Assembly: GCF_003711515.1 (NCBI RefSeq)
Contig: NW_021167079.1
Span: 1,849,471-1,913,470 of the forward strand
Direction of reading: 5' to 3'
DNA length: 64,000 bases
From: Sodiomyces alkalinus F11
Lineage: Eukaryota; Ascomycota; Sordariomycetes; Glomerellales; Plectosphaerellaceae
The notes under the pieces were generated by a model. That model saw only the letters and a program-made list of their open reading frames with translations, made no database searches and was not told the DNA's origin. This document shows positions 11,301 through 22,446 of this stretch, piece after piece; the first letter of the stretch is position 1; every line of letters begins with the position of its first letter. The translations under genes were made by a program, and so were the position numbers.

Positions 11301-13859
11301 CTACGAAATGCTCTTACGTGCAGCCTCGAGAGCATCATTGATGATGCCTGCCCATCGAACGGCGTTGACGTAGTCCTGGGAGTCGATACTCTCCTGCAAG
11401 CCGGGGAACACCGCACCGGCGTACCCCGTCCACAATCCGGGAGCAAAGACGACGTGCTTGAACCAGGTCCGGCCGTCGAGGCCCTCCGGGTAGAGGAAGT
11501 GGCGCTCGAAGCCCTTGTAGGCCTTGTTGACCCAGACGAAAGCCAGGCCGAGCTTGACGCGCGTCCAGAGCTTCCACCAGGGCACGCCGGCGCGGATTGT
11601 GTCGTCCACCCACTGGGCGGCGGCGTCGAGGCGTTCCGTCTTGGCGCGAAGCTCGGCGAGCGTGAAGCGGAGGTGGGCGAGAGATTCTTTCACGTCCGTG
11701 GGGTCGCCGCGGGGCGCGAGTGCGGCGGCCCCTGGGCCTGCGAAGGTGTCGGAACGACCGCCGCGGGAGCGGATGTTGAAGATCTCGTCCTCGGACAGGG
11801 TGGCGAGGTCCAAGTCGCTGGAGTCCGAAGTAGTGGTGGCCGTGGACAGCCTGGACTCGATCTGATCGACGTAGTTCACGAGAGCGTCGGCGTAGTCGGT
11901 CGCGTTAAAGCGGATGATGGGGCGATTGGCCAGCTCGACGAGGGTGCGGCCCAAGACGCGTGCCATGGCCCGGTGGTACTCAAAGCCCGGGTCGCCGAAG
12001 TTGGTCATCCAGGCGAACGAATCGTAGTTGCTGTGGTAGTGGTAAACCGGGTCTTCGGGGCGGTGCCCGCCAAAGCCAAAGTCGAGGGAAGGAACGCCGG
12101 CGAAATCCTGGAAGGCGGTGAAGTCGGAGCCTGATCCCATGGGTTTTATGCGGCCGTTCCAGAGGTCGCCGACGGTCTGGCCGGGGACTGTCTGGTTGGG
12201 GGACGGGATGGCAGTGACTACTTCTCGTAGAAGCCGGTGAAGAAGCGGGGCGGCAGAGGCATCGAAGTGAGGCGTGCGAACGCCGACATCGACGTTCAGG
12301 TAAGAGACGGCCGAGTCAGATAGCCAGGGGAGGTATTCCTCAACCCACTCGGTCGAACCGATGAGCGAATACTCTTCTCCGTCCCACGAGGCGAAGACGA
12401 TTGTACGGAGAGGCTTCCAGCCGGCCTTGAGAGCTGCACCGACGCTGCGGATAACCTCGTTCAACACGGCGGAGCCGCTATTGGGATCGCCCGCGCCGCC
12501 CGCGATCCAGGCATCGCGGTGATTCCCGACGACAATGACCTCGTTGGGGATGGTCCCGTTCACAACGCCAACGACGTTCCACAGCGGGGTCGTCACGTAT
12601 TTCTGCTCGTTGAAGAGGTTGATCACAACGTTATCGGGTGAGGGACCGATGTTGTAGTCGACGCCCTTGTAGCCTAGACCGAGGTTGCGAGTCCAGTACT
12701 GGTTAAAGTCGTCCGCCTTGGGGCCGTGGCCATTCAGGGCCTTCAACAGAGGCACAGCCTCAGCGTAGGATATGGGGACGGACGGGATGGATGGGATGAC
12801 GTTTTCGACGGGAGCACGAGGCGCACCAGGCTTGGAAGGATAACCCGGTGTGGTCGGATCGCCAGGACGCTCGCTCAGGAATTGTGCGCTCCCTCGTTGC
12901 ACGCTGGTCGGGTTACGGGCCGGGCCATTAGGGTAGGCCCCGTAGCCATTGTCCTCCCGGACGTGGCCATCATCGCCTGGATCGCTGTACAGAATGACGC
13001 CGATGGCGCCCAAGTCCTGGGCACGGCGAATTTTCAGGCCGCGGAAGATGCCGCCATAGCGGGCGATTGCGATCTTGCCCTCGATACTGACGTTGGCCTT
13101 CCTGAGGTCCTCGAAGTCCTGGTAGGTGCCGTAGTTGACCCAGACGAAAGAACCAGTGACGTTGCCACTGGCCGAGTAGCCGTGGAATGTTGGGATGCGA
13201 TCTTGCAGGCCTGAGGTGGGGTCTTTGTCAAGAACATCCTCTTCAAGAGTGGCCTTGAAGTCGACCTTCCAGGAGGAGGAGGAGGAAGGAGAAGAAGAAG
13301 AGGAGTCCTTGGACTTCCTGAGTAGAGAGAGGCTGTGGTCAACGGGATAGTTCAGATAGACGTCATAGGAGACGATATCGGAGGGGATGCCCCATTCTAT
13401 CCATTTGTTCTGAGTCCATTCTGCCTGGACGGCGCGACACGATATCATTATCAGTACAGTCTCTCGGTGTGAAGTAATGGCATCATCGTCGCCTGGACTC
13501 ACCTGTGAATAGTTCTGTCCAGCAAGATGAGGGCCGGAGGTGTAATATCGACTCCACTTTTCAGCTTGCTCGGCAGAGGGCGTGTCGAACAAGATGTCTA
13601 ATACGTCCTGGTGACTAGGAGGATGGTCTCTGGGCCGTCCCACGGACGATTCCCACTGATCTCGGTGGTGGCCATGCTGGTGGCCACGGTGATAGCCAGG
13701 GGGTTCGATGAAGAGGAGAACTAGGAATGTGACGAATCCTGCGAGAAGACAGGAAGACAGAGCGATGGTGCAGAAACGACGGACGATGTGATGGGGGTAT
13801 CGGTGCCTTGGCTGAGCGACACGAACGGTTGCGATGAGAGGCGTGTGTTCATCGGCCAT
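11301..13859 (-). CDS. Glutamate carboxypeptidase II-like M28 peptidase (transferrin-receptor-like, Vps70 type)
   Basis: Membrane-anchored metallopeptidase likely in the vacuole or late endomembrane system. Model: exon 13859-13503, a 78-nt intron 13502-13425 (GTGAGT..CCAG), exon 13424-11301; 826 aa. The intron is in frame without a stop, so it can be mistaken for coding sequence. Start MADEHTPL at 13859; the frame continues upstream but has no other ATG. A type II anchor lies at about residues 30-51 (CTIALSSCLLAGFVTFLVLLF), then a His-rich stalk. A PA domain (GKIAIARYGGIFRGLKIRRAQ..GVILYSDP) interrupts the catalytic domain. Zinc and catalytic motifs are intact: GNHRDAWIAGGAGDPNSGSA (His and bridging Asp), SWDGEEY (base and ligand Glu), NVDV (Asp) and YHYHSNYDS (His). 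A C-terminal dimerisation-like domain follows. All active-site residues being present argues for an active enzyme, not a receptor. Confidence 0.93.
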   Translation of the reverse strand: MADEHTPLIATVRVAQPRHRYPHHIVRRFCTIALSSCLLAGFVTFLVLLFIEPPGYHRGHQHGHHRDQWESSVGRPRDHPPSHQDVLDILFDTPSAEQAEKWSRYYTSGPHLAGQNYSQVSPGDDDAITSHRETVLIMISCRAVQAEWTQNKWIEWGIPSDIVSYDVYLNYPVDHSLSLLRKSKDSSSSSPSSSSSWKVDFKATLEEDVLDKDPTSGLQDRIPTFHGYSASGNVTGSFVWVNYGTYQDFEDLRKANVSIEGKIAIARYGGIFRGLKIRRAQDLGAIGVILYSDPGDDGHVREDNGYGAYPNGPARNPTSVQRGSAQFLSERPGDPTTPGYPSKPGAPRAPVENVIPSIPSVPISYAEAVPLLKALNGHGPKADDFNQYWTRNLGLGYKGVDYNIGPSPDNVVINLFNEQKYVTTPLWNVVGVVNGTIPNEVIVVGNHRDAWIAGGAGDPNSGSAVLNEVIRSVGAALKAGWKPLRTIVFASWDGEEYSLIGSTEWVEEYLPWLSDSAVSYLNVDVGVRTPHFDASAAPLLHRLLREVVTAIPSPNQTVPGQTVGDLWNGRIKPMGSGSDFTAFQDFAGVPSLDFGFGGHRPEDPVYHYHSNYDSFAWMTNFGDPGFEYHRAMARVLGRTLVELANRPIIRFNATDYADALVNYVDQIESRLSTATTTSDSSDLDLATLSEDEIFNIRSRGGRSDTFAGPGAAALAPRGDPTDVKESLAHLRFTLAELRAKTERLDAAAQWVDDTIRAGVPWWKLWTRVKLGLAFVWVNKAYKGFERHFLYPEGLDGRTWFKHVVFAPGLWTGYAGAVFPGLQESIDSQDYVNAVRWAGIINDALEAARKSIS

Positions 13860-15546
13860 GGCGCTGGTGTTTGGAGGGGATGGACCCGACGTCCAAGTCT
13901 TTTCAGCCGTATCGGTCAGCCAGTTCACGGAACGGCTCCCTCTAATCTAGCTTGAACAGTTGATACTTTTCTTTGTTTTGAATGAGGAGTGTGTACGTGT
14001 ACTTGGGGAAAAGGTAAGCCAAGAAAGGGGGGCCGAATACATAGGGAGTGTGGTGTGGTGTGGTTTAGGCGCGGTTCTGAGGCTTCGGTGGTGAAGTCGA
14101 GGGACGCAAGACGGAGATGTCAAGGCGTAAGTAACATCAGTCCTTGATGACGAAATGATGTGAGACGGCATGAAGATCGGCCGCTCAATAGGAACTCACC
14201 TTTCCGACTTGACTTTTCGGGCCTTTATGGCGATACTTGGAGAATGAGAATGCCTGGGCAACTTGAAGCCACGATCAGTTCATGTTTCTATGGCCTCGTC
14301 CACGACGAAGTGTAAGAAGGCTGAATGAACAGGTTCGATGGTACGAACTTGAAGTACGGAGAACGGAGTAATTACAGAGGATAAGGTAAGGTAAGGTAGG
14401 TACCTTTGGTAGCTGTGACCTTATTATCTAGAGAGTAATTATGCAGGTATAATGCTGTTTGTTAGTACGCTTTGAACGTGATCGTGCTCCACTCCGTAGG
14501 TCCATGTTTGAAAGTTCCCCACAACTGGTCTGCCGTGTGGTCTCGGTGTCGCTCAAGCAGCTTGCAAGGAATAAAGTACTTTGTACATCGGTCTCCATAT
14601 CGAATAGGACTCGAAAACCTCAGCTTAGGTACCTTAAGTGGGAGAAGCGAGGACATGGTACATCAGGCCGCCCTCGGTTTCCGCTGACAAATGTTAATTC
14701 AGTCAGTGTCCTTGGTTCCCATATACTGTGGTCTACCTTAGTCTAGTATAGGTACTGTAATAGCCGCCACAGGTTAGACTGGTTAGACCACGACACGAGA
14801 TGGGCTAGGTAGTAAAGACCACGGCCAGTTGCCTTGACAATATTGAAGCCGATCTTATTGACAGGCCTTTCTTTACTGTATTCCGAGAGTCTTCACATAT
14901 GTACGGAGTACCGTGTTTACGAACATCTAGACTTACGGAGTACTATTACGTGACGCCTTTCGCATTAGTAAGTGGATAAGTGGATCTCCATGGGTCACAC
15001 CTCTTCTCTCGGCCGCCGGACCAACTGCATTGCATGGAAGAGGGGGCGGGGGACGGAGTATAAAAAAAAAATAATTTTAAAGAAAAAAAAAAAAGGAAAG
15101 AAGAGGGAAAAAACGGCTTTCCTCCCGGTAAGACGCGTATTGGCGGCACGGGATACGCTCTGTACACTTACTACCATTACCATCCCCCGGGGAGGCGAAC
15201 CCTGTGATCGACCCGGTTTGTCAAAAGGCTCTTTTCCTCTATTCCGACGTACGATCATTTACTTCTTCTTTCCTTCCTCATCCGCCCTCTGTCGACCGTG
15301 TACGTCTGTTTCCAAGGAACGAAGCAGGTCGTCAAAGCATTGAAACACCTCGTCTCCTCTTAACTCTCTTACTCTCTCGGGGCCCTAGGATATTCGAGTG
15401 TCGATCTCGTTTGGATCTCATGGTCTTTTGTTTCCTCCCTGCGACTGCTCATGCGGACCTGTCTACCAGCCAACTTCACCTTCACCCTTCGTCCATATCT
15501 TTCCTAGTCATCAGACCCCGTCGAAGACCCCCCACGGTCCGCCATC
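13860..15546. other. Divergent promoter region between peptidase and MFS genes
   Basis: About 1.7 kb between divergent genes. It contains TACGGAGTA motifs at 14363-14370 (partial), 14902-14910, 14934-14942 and 15053-15060 (partial), and a GGTAAGGTAAGGTAGGTACC motif at 14384-14405. An A-rich tract lies at about 15061-15110. From about 15220 to 15540 the plus strand is pyrimidine-rich, as expected just upstream of the MFS start. No gene seen. Confidence 0.5.
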
Positions 15547-17984
15547 ATGTCTGGCGAGGCGAAGTTGCCGGTTCAGCAATTGGTCATTCTGGGTAAGCAG
15601 CTGCACTGCCGTTCCTTCTTTTCTCTCTGTCTACCTTACCTAGACGCCGACCGGTACTACCAAAATTATTGCTCTTCTCCCTGCTATCAAGCTGTCAAGA
15701 TGCGAAAGCTACCAACCCACGCAGGCAGCTTATTACCGGCCTTACTTTACCCCTTCTCTCCCACCTACTCTCATCCCATGTCTCCCGCATAGTTACAATC
15801 GCGTCCGTCTACTCCCAACGTCGGCTGGTATATCCATGCTCCTCCTGTTCAGAATGTGATGGTCTGAGGTTTTGTTGATCTTCCAAGCTGTCTCATCGTA
15901 AGCCGCCTAGTCGCATTCTCATCCATCCTTGATATAGGAATTAGGAATTAGGAATTCGGAATTAGGAATAGGGATTCGGATCCGGAAGCCTGAATCATCC
16001 CTTCTATAGCCTCTACACAACCACACAGAAAACGCGCGCCAGGTATCCTTCTCACCCGCCTTGCGTCCTGTTGCTAACTTTGCCCGAATAGCCATTGCGA
16101 GATTCGCTGAACCCTTAGCCCTGACTTCCATCTTCCCCTATCTCCCCGAAATGATTCGCAGCTTCGGTGTAAGCGAGAACGAGATCGCCAAATGGGCCGG
16201 CTTTACCTCTGCCGTCTTTTCCCTGGCCCAGAGCTTCACCGCCGTCGCCTGGGGTAGGGCGTCGGATCGTTTCGGCCGTAAGCCGACCATCGTCTTCGGT
16301 CTTGCCACCACCATGATTATGTTCGTGATATGGGGCGTGTCGACCAGTCTGCCCATGGCTATCACTGTTCGTGTCTTGGCCGGAGCCGGAAACGGGAATG
16401 GTAAGCATGCCCATGCCCATCTACATACATACTCCTGGACTCTTGGTTGTCCCCAGGGGTTTTTATTTCTATTTCTATTTTTCTAACATGAATGGTAGTG
16501 GGTATCATCCGAACCATGGTGGCCGAGATGGTTACTGAGAGACACCTGCAACCCCGGGCCTTCTCTGTCATGCCCTTGGTATGGAGTTTGGGAAGTATGT
16601 CCGCTGCAGCGCAACCGAGGCTGGCGGAACTGACTGACTGACTGACTGGCTGCACTCTAGGCATTTTCGGACCTGCCTTTGGCGGCATGTTGGCGAATCC
16701 CGCCGAGCGCTTTCCAGGCCTGTTCGGGCACAGCGCCTTCTTCAAAGCCTACCCATTTGCCCTCCCCAACATCATCCTGGCCGTCTTCTTCCTCATCTCC
16801 TTGGCCACCGCCATCTTCTTCCTCAAGGAGACACTCGAGACCCGCCGCGGCCAGAGGGACTGGGGCCTGCTGATAGGTAAAAAGATGACTCGCGCCCTTC
16901 GCCCGAGTCGGAAACCAACGAGTCGGCCCCGGAGAGCTTCGTTCATGGACGGCGAAGCCACCGCGCCCCTTCTGCCCACGGACATGTCTCCCAAGGCTTC
17001 TTCTTCTCACCAAACGGCTCCGCAGTCTACCATGAAGGACGTGTTCACCACCCAAACCGTCATCGGTCTCGTCGCCTACACCTTCCTTGCCCTACACGCC
17101 GTCGCCTTCGACCAAGTCCTCCCCGCATTCCTCGACTATCCCGTGCGCGAACAGACACCGGAGAACAGGAGCTTGCCCTTCAGATTCTCCGGTGGGTTCG
17201 GCCTCAAGTCCGATAGCATCGGTACCATGTTTGCCGCGTACGGCATTTCATGTGGCCTCACCCAGTTCCTGCTCTTCCCGCCACTCTGCAACCGCCTCGG
17301 GGTCCGCAACTGCTATCGTTGCTGCGGTAAGTGACCTACCCTTCCCCCCCCTCCCCCCCCAACGGCAGCCATCTAAGGCCCGGCCTTCCGCCATCCTCCG
17401 GGTGCTAAATAACGCGCCCCCGTCCCCCCTTTTCTCTAGCCATCGCCTTCCCCCTGGTGTACCTTCTGGTCCCCTACACCGTCCTCTTGCCGACTACCAA
17501 CACCCGCCTCGCCGGCATGATATCCCTCATGTGCGTCAAAGGGTTCGCCGGCATCATCGGCTTCCCATGCGTCACCATCCTGCTCACCAACTCGGCCTCG
17601 AACCTTCGCATCCTGGGCACCCTCAACGGCTTCGCCACCATGTTCTCCGGCTTCGGCCGTGCCCTCGGCCCCACCTTCGCCGGTGCGGCCTTCACATGGG
17701 GCGTTGAGCGAGGTTATGTCGTCACCGCCTGGTGGCTGCTGGCCCTTGTCGCCGCCCTGGGCGCCGTGCCTGCCTTCATGCTCGTGGAGGGCCAAGGTCC
17801 GTCGTCGAGCGTGGAGAGTAGCGACGACGAGCGGGACGAGGATGGTGAGCAGGCCATCATCGACGAGGACAGCGAGGATGATAATGCGGCAGTGGGTGCA
17901 CCGCTGCTGCTTGGTCCCTCTCATGCCACCGGCAATGGCTCGGTCCGGCGGGCGGGCTACGATTCGATTTCACAGAGCAGGTAA
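15547..17984 (+). CDS. Major facilitator superfamily transporter (YCR023C/ZIFL-like)
   Basis: Twelve-helix secondary transporter; substrate unknown. Five exons: 15547-15592, 16092-16400, 16499-16594, 16661-17326, 17440-17984; 553 aa, all junctions in frame. The N-terminus MSGEAKLPVQQLVILAIARFA leads into helix 1 (ALTSIFPYLPEMI). MFS motif A appears as GRASDRFGRKP after helix 2. The central loop after helix 6 is long and basic (RPSRKPTSRPRRAS), followed by a second half containing a putative glycosylation site (NRS) in a lumenal loop. The C-terminal tail is acidic (SSDDERDEDGEQ, EDSEDDN) and probably cytosolic. The close resemblance of the overall plan is to fungal transporters of the YCR023C / zinc-induced-facilitator-like group, often vacuolar. 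The first intron is unusually long (499 nt) and holds an imperfect GGAATTA repeat. Confidence 0.9.
15936..15980. repeat. Imperfect AGGAATT tandem repeat in MFS intron 1
   Basis: Seven-base units AGGAATT/CGGAATT/AGGAATA repeat about six times within the first intron of the MFS gene. No coding or RNA-gene features were recognised in the repeat. Confidence 0.7.
16630..16648 (+). repeat. CTGA tandem repeat at the intron 3 branch region of the MFS gene
   Basis: Four to five copies of CTGA lie 12-30 nt before the 3' splice site at 16660. Each copy matches the fungal branch consensus CTGAC. Confidence 0.75.
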
Positions 17985-18700
17985 GGTCGGGTTCATGAGG
18001 ATATGGTTCTGCGATGCTTCCTCTCCCGGGGGAGTCTGTTGATTCTACACGCCAGTCATGCCCCACACGATTTCACGGCCATGGTAGTACTGTATCTTTC
18101 AAAGCTGGAAAAGGGGTCAGGGGTGCAAGTGGAGAGATGCTTTGCTGGAACAATCAGCGTTTAATATTGTTTCGCATCATGGGAGTTTGGGAGGTTTTCC
18201 TGAAAAAGCAGTATCTGCGAAGTAAAAGTTGGCAATAGGTAGTATAAAACAGCAATGCACACATATATGGAATAAATTCATTGGACACGCAATCTCGTCT
18301 GCAATAATAAACGAATAGGGGCGAAATTTTAGAACAGCAGCATGCCAGCGTCCAGTTGGTTCGTTGGTTTTTTGACACTCGATATTTATCATATAACATT
18401 AAGGGTATCATAGTCTAACATGACCATGAAGTAAAGCACATTCATGATACTGAGCTTGTCGTTTCCTAGCCTGACCATGCAAAGGGAGGTCTAGACTCTT
18501 CATCAAACACTACAGGCCGCCAATATTTTCCTTCCATCCAAGTACGCCCAGAACTCCCTCTCGGTTCTCCGATGCAGTCGCTTTGCTCATGATTTCCCTC
18601 CCATCCGGCCCTTAGTTCGAGGGACTTTCAGTTCTATCCAAAGCTTTTTCGATTCCGGGACCCATAATTTATTTGCTCTTTTTCTTGGTTTCTTCTCATT
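17985..18700. other. Convergent 3' region of MFS and IMP dehydrogenase genes
   Basis: 716 bp. AATAAA-type signals are visible: AATAAATTC on the plus strand near 18269-18278 and AAATAAAT on the minus strand about 30 nt after the IMP dehydrogenase stop. No gene seen. Confidence 0.5.
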
Positions 18701-20639
18701 TTACGCGAAGAGCTTCTTCTCGTAAGACTCCATGTTCACGTTGCCCTCCAGCTGGGCGCTGGCAGTCCGCAGCTCGAAGCGAACGGTGCCATTCTTCACA
18801 CCCTCGTGAAGCACCTGCAGGCTCTGCATGCCGCAGTCCTGCATGGAGTGCTTGAGGCCGGCGGCGAGGTAGGGTACGAATTTGGAGATGGGACTATGGT
18901 AAAAAAGGCAAAGTTAGTCGTTTGATCAAACAAAGAAATGGGGTGTGTGGCATGGCATGTGTGTTTTGGTGGGGAAGGCAACGTACCCTCGGTGGGCGAC
19001 GGATCCCGTCACGCCCTGAGCAACCAGAACGCTGTCGCCCTCGGAGAAGTACCGGGCAGTGCCGGCATTGCTCTTCTGGGCATCTTTGCTGCCGTTGCCC
19101 GCTCTCTTGTCCTGCATGGCGTCGATGCTGCCCATGCCACGGTAGGCCTTGACGAGCTTGCCCTCCCGCGACACGAAAGATGTACCGGGCGACTCGGTAG
19201 TGCCGGCCAGTAGACCGCCCATCATGACGGTAGAGGCACCCAGCGAAAGACCCTTGACGATGTGGCCCACATTCTGCACGCCGCCGTCGGCAATGCAAGG
19301 AACGCCGAAGCGGGCGGCGAAGCTGCTGACCGAGTAAACGGCGGCAGCCTGAGGACGGCCGACGGCCATGACCTCCTGGGTAATGCAGGCGGAGCCACTG
19401 CCCATGCCGATACGCAGACCATCAACACCAGCGGCGATAAGGGTCGCCGCCTGCTCGCGCGTCACCACGTTTCCGCCGATGACATCCAAATCTCTGAACT
19501 CCGACTTGATCCAGCGAACCATTTCCACCTGGTACATGCTGTTGCCCTGGGAGCTATCCAGGACGACGATGTCGAGGCCAGCTTCCACAAGCTTCCTCAG
19601 TCGGTCGCGATCCTCGGGGCGCGTGCCAATGGCAGCGGCGCAAAGCAATTGCTTGCTGTCCGGAAGTTTCGAGGCCAGAGGAAAGTGCTGGTTTTTGGTT
19701 AAATCGGATCGGGAGATCATGGAAACCAGGTTCCCGTCCTTGTCGACAATGGGGAGCTTGCCCTTCTTGGACTTGGCGAGAATCTGGTTTGCATCGGGGA
19801 GATGAATACCGGCAGGCCCAGTGACCAGATCGGTGACCATGACCTCGGAGATGGGCTTGTGAAGGTCTTCTTCGAATTGGATGTCGCGGTTCGTCACGAT
19901 ACCCAACAGCTTGGAGCCAAGCTTGCCGCTTTCTTCAGTTGCAGGTCAGCGATGTTGCCCAAAGCGAGATTGAGAAATGTCGATTCAAAGGCAGAACAAA
20001 GATGCAGCTCAAAAATTCATAGTTTTTGTTGTTTCCCCATGACAACTCACGTCGTCAATTCGGTGGAACGAAAGTTAAGAACATTTTATATAATCATGAA
20101 AAGCTGACAAGATGGACATGGTAGAAAGAAGAGGAAGAAGAAGAAGAAGAGTACTAACCTGTGACAGGGAAACCGCCAAATCCCCACTTCTCTTTGAGCG
20201 CCTTCGTCTCGCCAATGGTCGTGTCACTGCTAATGACGACGGGATCAAGGATGAAGCCGTTCTCATAGCGCTTGACCTTGCGGACCATATCGGCCTGGGC
20301 ATCAGGCGAGCAGTTGTGGTGGATGACACCCAAACCGCCTTGAAGAGCCATGTGGATGGCCATCTCATGCTCGGTCACGGTATCCATAGGGGAGGAAACG
20401 AAGGGGGTCTTGAGGGTGATGCGCTTCGTGACCGGGGAATCAAGGGTGACGGCTGAGGCGGGGAAGCCGATGTAGCCAGGCAGAAGCAGAAAGTCATTGT
20501 AGGTCAGACCTCCGTGCTTCTTGGTATCCATGAGCTCATGAATGTCGAGTCCATCGCGGCTCTCGTACTCCTTGAGGACATCGAGGGCGGACTTGCTGTC
20601 CAGGACCTGGGCCCCGTCGACGCCGTTGACGCTGGTCAT
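18701..20639 (-). CDS. Inosine-5'-monophosphate dehydrogenase
   Basis: Oxidises IMP to XMP with NAD+, the committed step of guanine nucleotide synthesis; cytosolic tetramer. Three exons: 20639-20159, 19932-18987, 18893-18701, with introns of 226 and 93 nt; 539 aa. The junctions give GFPVT|ESGKLG and [13 protein letters not shown]. Start [10 protein letters not shown]; the frame is open upstream but has no ATG. Family features in order: [34 protein letters not shown]; two CBS modules at about residues 120-235 ([29 protein letters not shown]); LDSSQGNS; the catalytic loop [13 protein letters not shown] with the active-site Cys; [30 protein letters not shown]; and the flap with [10 protein letters not shown]. 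Length is normal for fungal IMPDH. It lies alone, outside any evident biosynthetic cluster, so it is taken as the housekeeping copy, not a resistance copy. Confidence 0.97.
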
Positions 20640-22446
20640 TGTGAATGAATGGAAGAAGGAGGAAAAGGAAGTAGAAGCTTTCGAAGTACAAAAGCAGCGA
20701 GGACAGAGTTCTGGCAATCGGTCAGCTCGTTCAAAGACTACGATCCAGAGGTCTCTTGCTCCCGTTAGAAGGAAGGAGAAAAAAAAATCAGACAAACGAC
20801 TTGGCTAGAATTTTTATGCACCAGTGGTGTGGATATGGGGTCTTGTCTGATGGGGCTAAGTGGGGTAGGTATACTACAGTGGGTTACTTTCCCAGAGTCA
20901 CGGCATGATTGGCTGTCTATAAATCCCAAGAAAGTGCGGTTCCTATACGCTGCTTGACCGAGACTCACCGATACTGGCCACAAGGGTCAGAATACGAAGT
21001 AGAACACTCGCCCTAATTAACGTCCATAGACGGGAAGTATGGGATAGGCAAGCTCCATAAAGAAGGAGGTAGGAAATTGGATGACACGATGTCCACTGTG
21101 GCGCGTCGGAAATTCTGACGGACCAGCCCAGCCGTAATTGATGATTACGGATCCCGGGGTGGAGGGACAGAAGGCGAGAAGGTCAATGGCCTCAATGGCA
21201 GCGTATTGGCGGCCAGTGCGTTCCAAACAGTTCCTCATCACCGCTTGTGAAACAGAAGTCACGCAGCCGTTCAAGTCACGAGATTGGTTCCCTTCCCATT
21301 TGCTCTTCATTCATACAGCGTGCTTGGAAAGATATGGCACTAGCCACATAACATGTGCTCACAATACCTGTAGCCATGGGTAATATGACCCTTGCAGTCT
21401 AGATTGAGCGGTCAAGAGCAGCTTGGCTTCACCTACCACAGCGATCCCAGAAGCGTCGGATTAGTGCTTTGTGTAGGGGGCGATTCTCTTCGAGCTTCTA
21501 CTCAATGGCATAAGTCGTACACTGTGCGCCTCGTGAGATGAATCCATATCGAGTCCGGATGAAGTATGTAGACTCGGACTTGGATGGAATACACTTGAAA
21601 GCAAGCTCGAGCCAAGTACCTTCGGTGCTCAGGTACCGTATCAAGCCGTGTGAAATGTCCCGTCGGTTGAGGTAGTGTTAGTCAGCTGGGCCAAGGTACT
21701 CCGGCAGATCTGCGGAATCTGCCGTGAAGTGACGACACTCCATAGAGCAAGGGACGACGACTGTTAGCGCTAACCGGTTTAGGAAGTAAACAAACAGAAT
21801 CTTTCGCACGGCAACCACGGTCACTGCAACCCCTCCGTGCTTCCTTCCTTCCACGCTTTTGCGAATGCCAACACCAACAGTAACAGTCAAATTCTCCGCC
21901 CTCGCTTATCTGCACTAGAACTACCCTTGCTGAGTTTGAGGCCCATTGCGATATGGTCAGGGATCAGATGGCATGAAGGTATCTACAGAATCCTTTCGAA
22001 ACATCTCTCTGCTGCCAACAATAACTGCCAATATTGCTTGTTTCCACTCTCAAGAGCCTGGATTGCACAGCGCAACGCATCTGACTCCCTTCACACTCTC
22101 CTACTTTCTCACCGTCTTCCGTCGAGACCAACCACACCAACCACACCAACCCTTGAGCTTGAGCCTCCTTCGTCTTCTCTCCCTCTCGTCATCTTCCCCT
22201 TCCCTATACCATCTCGGGCGTCGAGCGCCCCAAGGATAGTCCGCTCGACAACACTTTCATGTGCCCGGCGAAGGCCATTCGGATCCGGATATTGAAGGTT
22301 GACCACGCCTCCGAGCTGCCCAAGTCAGCAGGAGGCGCCGATTCTCCATACTACCATCGGAACTGTACCAACCCATGAGTTTCCCGCAGCGCACCTCTCA
22401 CGCATTCTTCATTCTTCATTCTCCATTCTTCTAGTCGCTGCCGAAG
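20640..22446. other. Divergent promoter region between IMP dehydrogenase and IQGAP genes
   Basis: About 1.8 kb. The part from about 21840 to 22440 is pyrimidine-rich on the plus strand with ACCACACCA repeats near 22131-22150, consistent with a transcribed IQGAP leader. No separate gene seen. Confidence 0.5.

Noticed and set aside
11283..12134. 283-codon plus-strand frame opposite the M28 peptidase
   Set aside because: Antisense shadow of a peptidase exon with intact catalytic motifs.
18701..20639. IMP dehydrogenase as a mycophenolate-type self-resistance copy inside a biosynthetic cluster
   Set aside because: No polyketide synthase, oxygenase or other biosynthetic genes are nearby, and the sequence looks like the ordinary fungal enzyme.
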